A DNA stretch of 45,876 bases from Deltaproteobacteria bacterium (GCA_011526105.1 WYAZ01000075.1:1-45876), one strand, 5' to 3'. Positions 23,938 through 32,535 are shown, counted from the first letter of the stretch. Notes: generated by a model not told the origin, from the sequence alone. Numbers and translations are program-made.

Positions 23938-23949
23938 ATGCCCTCATGA
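23938..23949 (+). promoter_or_regulatory. Three-codon upstream ORF overlapping the def start
   Basis: ATG CCC TCA TGA at 23938-23949 has a near-perfect ribosome site (GGAGGG, 5 bases upstream), while the def ATG at 23946 lies inside its last two codons and is 13 bases from the same site. Ribosomes may therefore initiate first on the mini-ORF and re-initiate on def. Confidence 0.45.
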
Positions 23950-24521
23950 CCATCCGGAAGATCGCTCACATCGGGCATCCCGTGCTCCGTCAGGTCTCCC
24001 GCGAGATCACGCTCGACGAGCTCAACTCCGAGGCCGTTCAGAGGCTCATCGACGACATGATCGAGACGATGCGAGACGCCAATGGGGCCGGCATCGCGGC
24101 GCCGCAGGTGCACGAGCCGCTCAGGATCTGTGTGCTCGAGGTGAAGGATAATCCGCGCTATCCATACAAGCCCAACATCCCGCTCACGGTGCTCGTGAAT
24201 CCCAAGCTTCGTCCGCTATCTGAAGACAAGTTCGACAACTACGAGGGCTGTCTCTCGGTGCCGAACTTGCGTGGCGTTGTTCGGCGCTTCGGTGAGCTCC
24301 GCGTCGAGGCTCGAGACCGGCACGGCGAGCCCATCGATCTCGTGGCGCGCGGATTCACCGCCGGCACGTATCAGCACGAGGTCGATCACCTCGATGGAAA
24401 GCTGTTCGTGGACCGGGTCGAAGACCCGAGCACGCTGTGCACGTGGACCGAGTTCGAGCGGTTTCACCGCGAAGGCTTCTTGGAGAAGGCGCAGGCGATC
24501 GTGGCGAAGTACGGAGGCTGA
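23946..24521 (+). CDS. def: Peptide deformylase
   Basis: A 191-residue metalloenzyme that removes the formyl group from the N-terminal Met of new proteins. All three family motifs are intact: GAGIAAPQ (47-54), EGCLS (100-104) with the metal ligand C102, and QHEVDH (143-148) with H144, H148 and catalytic E145. Length is normal. The start at ATG 23946 is set by the family N-terminus (IRKIAHIGHPVLR) although its spacing to GGAGGG is long. The gene abuts the transposase relic upstream and converges with the Cys-rich lipoprotein gene, the stop codons being only 3 bases apart. Confidence 0.96.
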   Translation: MTIRKIAHIGHPVLRQVSREITLDELNSEAVQRLIDDMIETMRDANGAGIAAPQVHEPLRICVLEVKDNPRYPYKPNIPLTVLVNPKLRPLSEDKFDNYEGCLSVPNLRGVVRRFGELRVEARDRHGEPIDLVARGFTAGTYQHEVDHLDGKLFVDRVEDPSTLCTWTEFERFHREGFLEKAQAIVAKYGG

Positions 24522-24524
24522 GCC

Positions 24525-26123
24525 TCAGAAGGGGATACACAGCGTGATGAAACCGCAGACGACGCACAGCCCGTTGCAGCCCGGGCACACGTACTGCGGC
24601 GGCGCTTGCGTCACCACACACCGTCCAGAAGCGGAGCAGACCCCCGCCACGTCCTCCTCCCAGAGCCCAAAACACATGTCATAGCTGGCCACGCAGGTGA
24701 CACCGGCCGTGGGCAGACAGGTCCCGGCGGCGCAGACGCCGGTGGGGCACTCTGAGGCGCCCGTGATACAGGCCGAGCCGCTGATCGGGGTGTGCCGGCA
24801 TCCGGTGACCGGGTCGCAGCTGTCGGTGGTGCACGCGTTCCCGTCGTTGCACGCGTTCGGGGCGCCAGGGCGGCAAGCGCCGTTCGAGCAGGCATCACCC
24901 ACGGTGCAGGCGTTGTTGTCGTTGCAGACGACGTTCGTGGCGTTGTACTGGCAACCGCCTCCGCTGCACGCACCTGCGCCGTCGAAGACCCGGAGCGTGG
25001 TGCCATCGGCGCACACCGCTGCGGGTGGGGTGTTGCACACCTGTGGTGTTCCCGCGCAGCTGCCGTTGTTGCAGGTGTCGCCCACGGTGCAGGCGTCCGC
25101 GTCATCGCAGCTCCCGGGCACGGTACCGTACTGACAGACTCCGCCTGAGCACGTGCCCATCGCCTCGAAGCACTGACTCGACGGCGGGGCGTCGCACACG
25201 ATCCCGGCGCAGGGGTCGCCTTGGCACGCACCGTCCTGACAACCGAATGGACACTGCTGCTCCTGCTGGACGTAGTCACAAGCGCCGGTGCTGGCGTTGC
25301 ACACCCCTTGGGGGTTCCAAAAGCGGCGGAGGGTGGAGTCCACGCAGAAGGCGGCCGGCGCGGACCCGCAGAAGACCGCGTCGCCGACGCACATGCCCTC
25401 CTGACAGCGATCTGCGGTGGTGCAGGCTCGGTTGTCATCACAATTGCCCGCGTTGTTGACCTCGTAGTCACAAACGCCCTCTCGGCAGGTACCCCCGGCG
25501 AAGAAGCAGCCGCTCGGGGGGGTGTTGCAGGTGACGCTCGCGCAGGGGTCGCCGCGACAAGTCCCGGCCGAGTCATCGCAGCCTCGATCACAGGTCTCGT
25601 CGAGGTACTCGTGCTCGCAGCGCCCCTCGACGCACTGGCCGAGCGGCTGATAGCGGCGGCTCGTGGACTGAGAGACGCAGATCGGGGCGGGGGGCGCCGC
25701 GCAGTCGACGTCCGCGCACGGATTCCGAGGCACGCCGACGCCCCTCAAGGTGATCGCGAGGGACGGTTCATTCGTGCTGTTGTTCGCGATCCGGAAGACC
25801 GTCGCGTAGCGCTGGGGATCGAAGGGGCTGAAGCGCACGCGGATCACCGAGTCACTCTCGGCCGGCACCACTTCCTCCTCGAGCAACACCGCGAAGACCC
25901 CGCTCAAGGGGTCACCTTCCGGCGTCTCGAGGCTCAGGGTCGTCTGTCCCTTGTTGAGGATGAAGATAGTCCGTTCCTCGGTGGTCCCGATCTCCCGTTC
26001 GCCGAAGTCCAGCTCGACCGCGGAGGCGGTGAGGAACGGGGGCGTCCGCTGGAACGTGGCGCCGTCGCCGCAGCCGAGCAGGAACCCTGCGAGAACGAGA
26101 CCGAAGCCGAATTTGCGACCCAT
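24525..26123 (-). CDS. Cys-rich surface lipoprotein with ASH/choice-of-anchor-like domain
   Basis: A 532-residue predicted lipoprotein. A signal peptide ends in the lipobox LLGC (Cys 18). Residues ~32-130 form an Ig-like domain of the ASH type (VELDFGEREIGTTEERTIFI, SVIRVRFSPFDP, LRGVGVPRNPC). The remaining ~390 residues are a Cys-rich array with repeated PCAxVxCxxPP, CNDNNACTVGDACSNGAC and CxxGxC units, giving many probable disulfides. Such proteins are common on the surface of Myxococcota, where their ligands are largely unknown. The ATG at 26123 follows GAGGGG closely. Confidence 0.8.
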   Translation of the reverse strand: MGRKFGFGLVLAGFLLGCGDGATFQRTPPFLTASAVELDFGEREIGTTEERTIFILNKGQTTLSLETPEGDPLSGVFAVLLEEEVVPAESDSVIRVRFSPFDPQRYATVFRIANNSTNEPSLAITLRGVGVPRNPCADVDCAAPPAPICVSQSTSRRYQPLGQCVEGRCEHEYLDETCDRGCDDSAGTCRGDPCASVTCNTPPSGCFFAGGTCREGVCDYEVNNAGNCDDNRACTTADRCQEGMCVGDAVFCGSAPAAFCVDSTLRRFWNPQGVCNASTGACDYVQQEQQCPFGCQDGACQGDPCAGIVCDAPPSSQCFEAMGTCSGGVCQYGTVPGSCDDADACTVGDTCNNGSCAGTPQVCNTPPAAVCADGTTLRVFDGAGACSGGGCQYNATNVVCNDNNACTVGDACSNGACRPGAPNACNDGNACTTDSCDPVTGCRHTPISGSACITGASECPTGVCAAGTCLPTAGVTCVASYDMCFGLWEEDVAGVCSASGRCVVTQAPPQYVCPGCNGLCVVCGFITLCIPF

Positions 26124-26243
26124 GGCCCCTCAGGCTAGCGCATCCGTGGGGGGCCCGCCCATCGTATAACCGGCGCCCAAAGGGGCCGAATCAGGTTCCC
26201 CGCGAGCCGTTCAGCCCCGTCTCGGCATTAATTCAGACGGAGT

Positions 26244-26268
26244 CCCAACGCCGCCCATGCGTTGGGCG
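26244..26268. promoter_or_regulatory. Overlapping alternative hairpins in the 279-bp divergent intergenic region
   Basis: CCCAACGC (26244-26251) pairs perfectly with GCGTTGGG (26259-26266) around a seven-base loop. The loop-plus-arm segment CGCCCA (26252-26257) can instead pair with TGGGCG (26263-26268). The two folds exclude each other. No T-run follows. Apart from this and the operator-like site at 26358, nothing is seen in this intergenic region. Confidence 0.4.
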
Positions 26269-26357
26269 CGGACCTCGCCAGGGGCCCGAATCTGGCCCCG
26301 CGGCTGGCAGCGATGGAGCTCGGTCTTGCTCCTCGCCCTCCGGACTGCTAGTTTTTC

Positions 26358-26371
26358 CATGGCTGGCCATG
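26358..26371 (+). promoter_or_regulatory. Operator-like inverted repeat before the toxin-antitoxin pair
   Basis: CATGGC, two bases, then GCCATG form a perfect inverted repeat 32 bases before the antitoxin TTG start. Ribbon-helix-helix antitoxins of this class repress their own operons by binding such palindromes, so this is the likely operator. A weak TATTCT box lies at 26374. Confidence 0.45.
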
Positions 26372-26402
26372 TTTATTCTTGGGGTGGCCACCGGAGGCGA
26401 GT

Positions 26403-26678
26403 TTGAGCAGCCAGTCGCAGATCTCGGCCACCATCTCGGAGGCCACCAAGGAGCGGCTCGACCGGTTCACCGAGAGCCACGGGCTCAAGAAGAACTTCGT
26501 GGTGGAGCAGGCGCTGCTCTACTTCATGGAGGCCCGACGCGAGCTGCCCGATGAGGCCCTCGTGCCGGCTCGCCTCGTGGTCGAGGAAAAGGCCTTCGAC
26601 CGTATCGCAAAGCTCGTGACGAGCCCGCCCGCGCCCACGAAAGCCCTGCGGGAGCTGATGCGTGGCGAAGACGATTGA
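26403..26678 (+). CDS. DUF1778-like ribbon-helix-helix antitoxin
   Basis: A 91-residue protein. The N-terminal half is a ribbon-helix-helix DNA-binding fold (SQISATISEATKERLDRFTE, then HGLKKNFVVEQALLYFME). The C-terminal half is an acidic and hydrophobic tail that would wrap the partner toxin. TTG at 26403 is selected because GGAGG lies exactly 5 bases before it. The stop overlaps the start of the GNAT gene by 17 bases, the usual arrangement for RHH-GNAT toxin-antitoxin operons. Confidence 0.8.
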   Translation: MSSQSQISATISEATKERLDRFTESHGLKKNFVVEQALLYFMEARRELPDEALVPARLVVEEKAFDRIAKLVTSPPAPTKALRELMRGEDD

Positions 26679-27192
26679 GCTCCGTCCGCTCGCCAAGGAC
26701 GACGACCGAAGCGGTTTTTCGTGTGGCCAGCCCGAGCTCGACCGCTTCTTTGAGCACTACGCCGGCCAGAACCAATTCAAGCTGCACCTGGCCGTCACCT
26801 ACGTTGCGTTGGTCGAGACCCGCATCGTCGGCTTCGCCACCGTTGCGGCGTCGTCGATCGAGCGAGCGAGCGTGCCGAGCGCCCGTCTGCGCAAGCGCCT
26901 GCCTGCGTATCCGCTGCCAGTGCTGCGCCTGGCCCGTCTGGGCGTCGACACGCGGGCTCAGGGGCTGGGCATCGGCAGGGCGCTGCTTCGCCACGTACTC
27001 GCCCTAGCCGTCGGCCAACGCGACCACGTCGGCTGCGCGGGGGTCGTTGCCGACGCCAAGCCCGAGGCCGTGAGCTTCTACCAGGGCCTCGGCTTCGTCG
27101 TCGTCGAGGGCGCGCGTGAGGGCCTCATGCACGACGAGTCGTTGCCGATGTTCCTGGCCATCGAGACGATCGCCTCGGCCCTCGAGGGCTGA
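26662..27192 (+). CDS. GNAT-family acetyltransferase toxin (TacT/AtaT-like)
   Basis: A 176-residue GCN5-type acetyltransferase. In this toxin class the enzyme acetylates the amino acid on charged tRNAs and halts translation. Visible family features are the opening CGQPELDRFFEHYA (the DRFFExxA-type helix typical of GNAT toxins), RLARLGVDTRAQGLGIGRAL with the acetyl-CoA P-loop (QGLGIG), and VSFYQGLGF with the conserved catalytic-type Tyr. GTG at 26662 with GGAG 8 bases before it. Translationally coupled to the antitoxin; converges with the FG-GAP lipoprotein gene. Confidence 0.82.
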   Translation: MAKTIELRPLAKDDDRSGFSCGQPELDRFFEHYAGQNQFKLHLAVTYVALVETRIVGFATVAASSIERASVPSARLRKRLPAYPLPVLRLARLGVDTRAQGLGIGRALLRHVLALAVGQRDHVGCAGVVADAKPEAVSFYQGLGFVVVEGAREGLMHDESLPMFLAIETIASALEG

Positions 27193-27230
27193 GGCGGCGA
27201 CGATCATTGGACCTTGGCTACGCTCGAGGC

Positions 27231-29447
27231 TCAGGGGCAGCCCATGGCCGCGATGGTGATCGCGTTGGCGGCGCCGTCGTTGCACTCGTTGTGTCCGCCG
27301 CGCCCTTGGCCGCTGCCATCGTCATCCACCAAGACGTGCACAACCCTCGGAGAAGCCGGGGGGTTGGGCCAGCGCACGGAGACGAACTCGGCCTCTCCCG
27401 GGCGCAGTGTGCGCGTGGTGGCGGTGGTGGCGAAGGCCTGGTTCTGGGCCGAAGGGGCCCCGTCGTAGAACGCCACCGAGACCCCGGCGTTCGCCTGGAT
27501 GGCGCCGCGGTTCTCCACCCAGACCCCGAGATCGATGTATCGGGTGCAAGCTTTTACGCTGCGCGGAGCGTCACCCACGAAGTCGGGCGCGGCCAACGCC
27601 GAATTGGTGCCGGTGCCCTGGAGGTTGGTTCGGTAGGTGTTCGTGTTCGTCCACGACGGGGTCTCCGGGTAGGGGACCGCGCCGGCGTTCGAGATGTTCG
27701 TGATGTGGTAGGCGTGCTGGTTCCAAATGGGGCGTGTGGTGACCCAGTTGTCCGCCACGTCGCCGAAGACACGCAGCCCTCTCGCAAGCCCGGTGCCCCG
27801 CGCAAAGTCATTGGCGCCGACGATGATCTCCGCGTTGCCGTCGTTGTCTACGTCCGCGATGACCGGGTACTCGTGTGCGGTCAGGGTGGAGTTCGGCGTC
27901 GACCACGCGACCGCCGCGCTCGTGGTGCCCACGTAGCTGAAGACGTAGAGGGTGTTCTCGTCGTTGTAGACGACCTCCGCGCTGCCGTCGCCATCGAAGT
28001 CGAAGACCGAAGCTCCGGTGCGGGACGAGCTGAACTCTTGAATGGTGTTGGACCACAGCACGCTGCCGTCCAAGTTGAAGACAGTGTAGCGGGTGCGCCC
28101 CACGACGCCGATCTCGGGCTCGGGGTCGTTGTCGAAGTTGGCGATGGTCGGCGGGCCGCCGGAGCCGCCGCCGCGAATCGCTCGGCTCCAGACCTCGGTC
28201 CCGTCCGAGTCGAGGCGGTACAACACGCCGCTCGCGACGAACGCGAACTCGGGGGCGGCGTCGGCGTCGAACTGACCCACCGCGATGAATCCGTCCGCGC
28301 GCGCCGGGAAGTCCCAGGCGATGGTGCCATTGGCGCGATACGCGGTGCGGCCGGCGATCACCTCTTGCGTGTTGTCACCGTCGAGGTCCGCCGCCACGCT
28401 GATGCCGCCCACGCCGTTGGAGCCGGCCCCGCCCGCGCCGCAGAAGCGCTGCACCCCGGTGCGGCCTTCGATGACGCAGTTACCACGTAGGACCTCGGGG
28501 TCGCCGCCGTCGAGGTTGGCGATGGACACGCCGCCCCACAGCGAGGTGCGGCAGTTGGGACCGCTGCAGGTCCACGTCCAGAACGTATCTCCGTTGCTGC
28601 GCAGCGCGATGAGTCCGCCGGTCCAGCGCTCGGTGATGATCTCGACCACGCCGTCGCCGTCGAGATCCGCGACCGCGAGGTTGCCGGCCGGGGCGACCTG
28701 TTTGGCCACGCCGGTCGCGCTCCAGAGCTCCCCGCCGTTGGCGCCCGAGATCGCCCGGACGACACCGGCCTGCAACAGGTGGTTGTAGGGGTCGTTCGCG
28801 GGGCCGGTGGTGGTGAAGCTGATGAAGACGACGTCCGGGATGTCGTTGTCATCGATGACTTGATCGTTGTTGTCGTCGGTGAGGTTGACCACGACCGGCG
28901 TACTCATCACCTGGTTCTTCTCGGGATCGGGCGTGTTGGCGCCGGGGAGCCAGACCCACTCCAGGCCCGGCTCGAACTGGCGCAAGGGTGGCTGGTACGT
29001 GCAAGCCGGGTTGACAGGGCCGCCGGTCCGGAACGTCACCGCGGGCTGACAAGCGTCGCCCACGCCGTCGACGTCCGAATCGGCTTGATCGGTGTTGGGG
29101 ACGTCCGGGCAGTTGTCCAAATCGTCGGGGACGCCGTCGCCATCCCGGTCACGGACCCCCGAGTCCGGAGGGCCGAGGTCGGGCGCACCCAGGTCTGGGG
29201 GGCCAAGGTCGGGCGTCCCGAGGTCCGGCGCACCCAAGTCGGGTGTCCCGAGGTCCGGCGCAGAACCCAGATCGAGGATGAAGCCCGCGTCCAGGGGGGC
29301 GCGGCACATCCCCGAGAGGCAGATCTGATCGTCTCGGCATTCGCTGTTGGTCGTGCAGGCGCCGAGCGGCGCGTCGCCTTCGCAGCCGGTGGTGAGGAGG
29401 CTGCATGAGAGCGAAGCGGCGAGGGCGAGGGTGCGAAACGAGTACAT
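27231..29447 (-). CDS. FG-GAP/VCBS-repeat surface lipoprotein
   Basis: A 738-residue exported lipoprotein. The signal peptide ends in LTTGC. Next come a Cys-rich knot, seven tandem x-P-D-L-G units, and a thrombospondin type-3 calcium-binding stretch (DRDGDGVPDDLDNCPD). A large integrin-like FG-GAP beta-propeller follows, with repeated Asp-rich loops (DLDGDGVVEI, DFDGDGSAEVVY, DVDNDGNAEIIVG). A CARDB-like C-terminal domain ends the protein (SVRWPNPPASPRVVHVLVDD). Probably a Ca2+-dependent adhesin or surface protein. ATG at 29447 has AGGA 7 bases upstream, overlapping the ttcA stop, so both are likely co-transcribed. Confidence 0.83.
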   Translation of the reverse strand: MYSFRTLALAASLSCSLLTTGCEGDAPLGACTTNSECRDDQICLSGMCRAPLDAGFILDLGSAPDLGTPDLGAPDLGTPDLGPPDLGAPDLGPPDSGVRDRDGDGVPDDLDNCPDVPNTDQADSDVDGVGDACQPAVTFRTGGPVNPACTYQPPLRQFEPGLEWVWLPGANTPDPEKNQVMSTPVVVNLTDDNNDQVIDDNDIPDVVFISFTTTGPANDPYNHLLQAGVVRAISGANGGELWSATGVAKQVAPAGNLAVADLDGDGVVEIITERWTGGLIALRSNGDTFWTWTCSGPNCRTSLWGGVSIANLDGGDPEVLRGNCVIEGRTGVQRFCGAGGAGSNGVGGISVAADLDGDNTQEVIAGRTAYRANGTIAWDFPARADGFIAVGQFDADAAPEFAFVASGVLYRLDSDGTEVWSRAIRGGGSGGPPTIANFDNDPEPEIGVVGRTRYTVFNLDGSVLWSNTIQEFSSSRTGASVFDFDGDGSAEVVYNDENTLYVFSYVGTTSAAVAWSTPNSTLTAHEYPVIADVDNDGNAEIIVGANDFARGTGLARGLRVFGDVADNWVTTRPIWNQHAYHITNISNAGAVPYPETPSWTNTNTYRTNLQGTGTNSALAAPDFVGDAPRSVKACTRYIDLGVWVENRGAIQANAGVSVAFYDGAPSAQNQAFATTATTRTLRPGEAEFVSVRWPNPPASPRVVHVLVDDDGSGQGRGGHNECNDGAANAITIAAMGCP
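29163..29265 (-). repeat. 15-bp tandem repeat encoding x-P-D-L-G
   Basis: About seven imperfect 15-base units encode alternating APDLG, TPDLG and PPDLG, forming an extended Pro/Asp spacer just after the Cys knot of the FG-GAP lipoprotein. Confidence 0.8.
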
Positions 29448-29455
29448 GTCGGTTC

Positions 29456-30322
29456 CTAAGAGATGACGCGCAAGCGGCTGTGTTCGGCCGGTCGTGCATC
29501 GAAGTGTCGCTCCGTCGGGCGGGCCTCTTGCTTCGGAGGGATGTCCGAGGGTCGGAGCGCCCAGGCCCGCTCGACTTCGGCGTCGAGCAGGTGCGTGGGG
29601 CGGACGTTGCGGAGCGCGTTGAGCATGATCTGACGGACGTTCGGGTTGGTCGCCTCGAGGTCCTCGAGCAGCTTGCGCATGGACTTTCGGGTGGTGACCG
29701 CCTGCGACCCGCACAGATTACAGGGGATGATCGGAAAGCCGGCGGTCTCCGCGTAGGCGGCGATCTCGGCCTCCGGCGTCTCAATGAGCGGGCGAATGAC
29801 ATCAAATCGCCCGTCGTCGGTTCGATACTTGGCGGGCATGGCCTGAAGTTTTCCGGCGTAGCAGAGGTTGATGAGCATCGTCTCGAGGGTGTCTTCGCGG
29901 TGATGCCCAAGCGCAATCTTGTTGCACCCGAGCCGCTCGGCCGCGGTGTAGAGGATGCCGCGCCGAAGCCTCGAGCAAAGCGAGCAGTAGGTCTTGCCTT
30001 CCTCGTGATGCTCGAGGACGACCGAGTAGGTGTCCTCGGACAAGATCTCGTGCTCGTAACCTTGCGCCGCGAGCCAGCCCGCCAGCGCGGTCCCGTCATA
30101 GCCAGGCTGACGCTGGTCGAGATGCACCGCGATGAGCTTCACCGAAAACGGCAGGCGAGCGACGAGCCGCCTGAGCACGTGCAGCAGGCTGTAGCTGTCT
30201 TTTCCCCCGCTGACCGCGACCATGATGCGATCGCCGTCCTCGAGGAGCTGATAGTCCATGGAGGTGCGCGCGACGCGGCGCACGAGCTTCTCTTCGAGCT
30301 GTTTGTCGCCGAGGGAGAGCAT
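29456..30322 (-). CDS. ttcA: tRNA 2-thiocytidine(32) synthetase TtcA
   Basis: A 288-residue PP-loop enzyme that thiolates cytidine 32 in tRNA using ATP and an iron-sulfur cluster. The ATP-binding PP-loop SGGKDS is at 38-43. The two cluster-holding pairs are CSLC (113-116) and CNLC (201-204), and the GHHREDTLETML segment is typical of this family. ATG at 30322 lacks a clear ribosome site. The gene lies 34 bases after an aminotransferase gene and 8 bases before the FG-GAP lipoprotein gene, all in one direction. The ~30-residue Pro/Arg-rich C-terminus is unusual. Confidence 0.93.
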   Translation of the reverse strand: MLSLGDKQLEEKLVRRVARTSMDYQLLEDGDRIMVAVSGGKDSYSLLHVLRRLVARLPFSVKLIAVHLDQRQPGYDGTALAGWLAAQGYEHEILSEDTYSVVLEHHEEGKTYCSLCSRLRRGILYTAAERLGCNKIALGHHREDTLETMLINLCYAGKLQAMPAKYRTDDGRFDVIRPLIETPEAEIAAYAETAGFPIIPCNLCGSQAVTTRKSMRKLLEDLEATNPNVRQIMLNALRNVRPTHLLDAEVERAWALRPSDIPPKQEARPTERHFDARPAEHSRLRVIS

Positions 30323-30356
30323 GCGGGGAGGGTGTAGCAGATGCCGACGAAAGAGG

Positions 30357-31559
30357 TCACGAGGAACCGGCGACGACCCCCTCGGCCAACCGGCGAACGC
30401 CCTCCTGGAAGGTCTCGGGGGGCAGGATCAGGCTGAGGACCAGGCAAGGACGATCGAGGAGATCGAACAAGTAGCCGGGTTGCCCCAGGATCTCGTGTCC
30501 CTCCAAAAGCTGCAGCGCCCACGCTTCGTCGCCCCGGAGGGCCGGGAGCTCCACGATGGCCGACCATCCGCCGGCGCTATGACGCCGTCTCGCCGGGGAT
30601 CCCGCCAGCGCCCGGTCGAGCTGGGCACGGTTTTCAGCGATCCGACCCCGCAAGCTCTCCTGCCAGGGATCGATGCCGGGCAGGACGGTGCTGAGTACGG
30701 CCTGCGCGGGCGCCGAGACCGAGAGGTGAGCGTCGAGCACGATCTCGAGCCGCGCCGTGGCCTCGTCCACGAACTCACTCGGCCCCGAGACGGCGATCCA
30801 TCCGGCCTTGATCTGCGGCAGACCCGCGCTCTTCGAGAGTCCGTTCAGGCTGAAGCACAGAACGTTCGGTTGGCCGATCAGGCTGGCCGTCTCGTGGGAC
30901 TCGGGCCCCAGCGTGTAGTCGGCGAACACCTCGTCGCTGATGAGTGCGAGGCCGCGGTCCCGTGCGAGGGTGATGACGCGGGCTCGCTCCGCGCGATCGA
31001 AGACGGAGCCGGTCGGGTTGTTGGGAGAGACGAGGATGATGGCTCGCGTTCGCTCGGTCACCCTTGCCTCGATGTTCCCGGAGGGCAGATGCCAGGTGCC
31101 ATCGTAGCCGAGCGCGTAGGGCACGAGCTTCAGATCAGCGAGGTCGGCGAGGTGATCGAAGAGCGGATAACTCGGGGTGGGTACGAGGATCTCGTCCCCC
31201 GGATCCGCCAACAACCGAAACAGATGGCCATAGGCCTCGCTGGTGCTCGCCATGAGCAGGATGTTCTCGGCGCAGATCTCGAGCCCTCGTCGTTGGTAGT
31301 AGCTCGCGATGACGCGGCGGGCCCCGTCGCATCCAAAGGCCGAAGGCTCGTAGCGCAACACGGACGAATCCGAGAGCGCCCGCTGGATCAGCTCGGGGTT
31401 CAGCGGTGGCATCAGACGCGAGATGTTGGCGTCCGAGAGATCGATGAACTCGCGCCCGAGGCTCCGAGCCTGCTCGACGGCCACGGACCATGGGTTGGTC
31501 TCGCGGGGCCACTCGGTTCGACGCGAGAACGGCGGCCTTCGGGGGTCCGAGGGACGCAT
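30357..31559 (-). CDS. PLP-dependent class I/II aminotransferase
   Basis: A 400-residue fold-type I aminotransferase. Key segments are STSEAYGHLFRLLADPGDEI, the substrate-binding loop PTPSYPLFDHL, SPNNPTGSVFD with the cofactor Asn, LALISDEVFADY with Asp and Tyr, and the Schiff-base Lys in CFSLNGLSKSAGLPQIKAGW. The GLSKSAGLPQIK signature and length resemble alanine/aspartate-type enzymes, but the substrate is not certain. ATG at 31559 has GAGGAGGA 8 bases upstream, inside the end of the M50 protease gene (gap 4 bases), so the two are likely translationally linked. Confidence 0.88.
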   Translation of the reverse strand: MRPSDPRRPPFSRRTEWPRETNPWSVAVEQARSLGREFIDLSDANISRLMPPLNPELIQRALSDSSVLRYEPSAFGCDGARRVIASYYQRRGLEICAENILLMASTSEAYGHLFRLLADPGDEILVPTPSYPLFDHLADLADLKLVPYALGYDGTWHLPSGNIEARVTERTRAIILVSPNNPTGSVFDRAERARVITLARDRGLALISDEVFADYTLGPESHETASLIGQPNVLCFSLNGLSKSAGLPQIKAGWIAVSGPSEFVDEATARLEIVLDAHLSVSAPAQAVLSTVLPGIDPWQESLRGRIAENRAQLDRALAGSPARRRHSAGGWSAIVELPALRGDEAWALQLLEGHEILGQPGYLFDLLDRPCLVLSLILPPETFQEGVRRLAEGVVAGSS

Positions 31560-31563
31560 GGCC

Positions 31564-32535
31564 TCAGTCCTCCTCGCGTCCGTGGCCAATCTTGGAGCTC
31601 GGCTTGCGAACCCGGCGCGCTTCTTCGCTCAAGCTGCGCAGCATCTCCTCGGCCTCTGCTTTGATCTCGGGCTTCGAGGCGGCCTTCTCTTCCATGCGCG
31701 CCTGGCTCTCAATCGACTGCTTGGCTGCGGTCTCGACCACACGCAACTCGACCTTGCGCCGCGTCCGGCGCAATCGCTCGCGGAGTCGCTTCCAACCCTT
31801 GCTGGCCGAGGGCGGGGGTAGCCCACGGTGTCTCTGAATCGCGACGAAGCTGAGATACGCGAGGTAGCCAAAGAGGAACGCCACGAACGGGCTGTCGAGA
31901 ACGAAGAGGCCAACCACGACCATGATGGCGCCCGCGACGACCGAGACCCACAGGGAGTTGCGGGTGCCGCGCTCGGGGTCACGCGAGCGGAGCAGCTCTT
32001 CAGCGACGTGGGCCCCATCGAGCGGGTGCACAGGGATGAGATTCACGAGGCCCCAGCCCGCGTTGATGTAGAGGAGATCGGCGATCACGAGCTGCAGCGT
32101 GGGGGAGGGCAACGCCGCGCCGTTGCCGATGGCGAGCCCGAGCAGGTGCGTTCGGTAGCCAAGACCAAGCACCAGCCCCACGAGCAGCAGCGCGAATAGA
32201 AAGCCAGCGCCAGGTCCGGCGAGCGCGATGAGGATGCGCTCCCGCCGCGACTGAGAGCGAAGACCAAAGTCGGCGGCCGCGAGCCCGCCCATGCCGTGCA
32301 GCACGATGTGGGGGGACAGACCGTAGCGACGCATGAGCAGTGCGTGGCCCAGCTCGTGAACGAGGATGGAGACGAAGATCGCGCCGACCCAGACGAGGAT
32401 GGTTGTCGGCGTGGAGGGACCTCCGATCGCGAACAACACGGTGATGATCCAGAACGCCGGATGGACCCGGACGGGCATGCGCCCCAGGTTGAAGCTGAGG
32501 TCGTACTTCGATCGGGCTGGCTCCTCGAACAACAC
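31564..32535 (-). CDS. Site-2-protease-like M50 membrane metalloprotease
   Basis: A 323-residue intramembrane zinc protease. The zinc-binding HELGH sits in the second membrane helix (AIFVSILVHELGHALLMRRYG) and the third ligand region is NLIPVHPLDGAHVAEE. Four to five more hydrophobic helices follow, including GAGFLFALLLVGLVLGLGY. The last ~90 residues are a highly charged Lys/Arg/Glu coiled-coil-like tail, which is unusual for the family. Start GTG at 32535 has no strong ribosome site. It is the first gene of a run with the aminotransferase, ttcA and the FG-GAP lipoprotein; substrate unknown. Confidence 0.85.
   Translation of the reverse strand: MLFEEPARSKYDLSFNLGRMPVRVHPAFWIITVLFAIGGPSTPTTILVWVGAIFVSILVHELGHALLMRRYGLSPHIVLHGMGGLAAADFGLRSQSRRERILIALAGPGAGFLFALLLVGLVLGLGYRTHLLGLAIGNGAALPSPTLQLVIADLLYINAGWGLVNLIPVHPLDGAHVAEELLRSRDPERGTRNSLWVSVVAGAIMVVVGLFVLDSPFVAFLFGYLAYLSFVAIQRHRGLPPPSASKGWKRLRERLRRTRRKVELRVVETAAKQSIESQARMEEKAASKPEIKAEAEEMLRSLSEEARRVRKPSSKIGHGREED

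Noticed and set aside
24514-24526. Short inverted repeat between def and the Cys-rich lipoprotein gene as bidirectional terminator
   Set aside because: The arms leave almost no loop and no T-run flanks them.
24697-25134. Plus-strand frames within the Cys-rich lipoprotein
   Set aside because: Mirror frames of the Cys repeats; no domain signals of their own.
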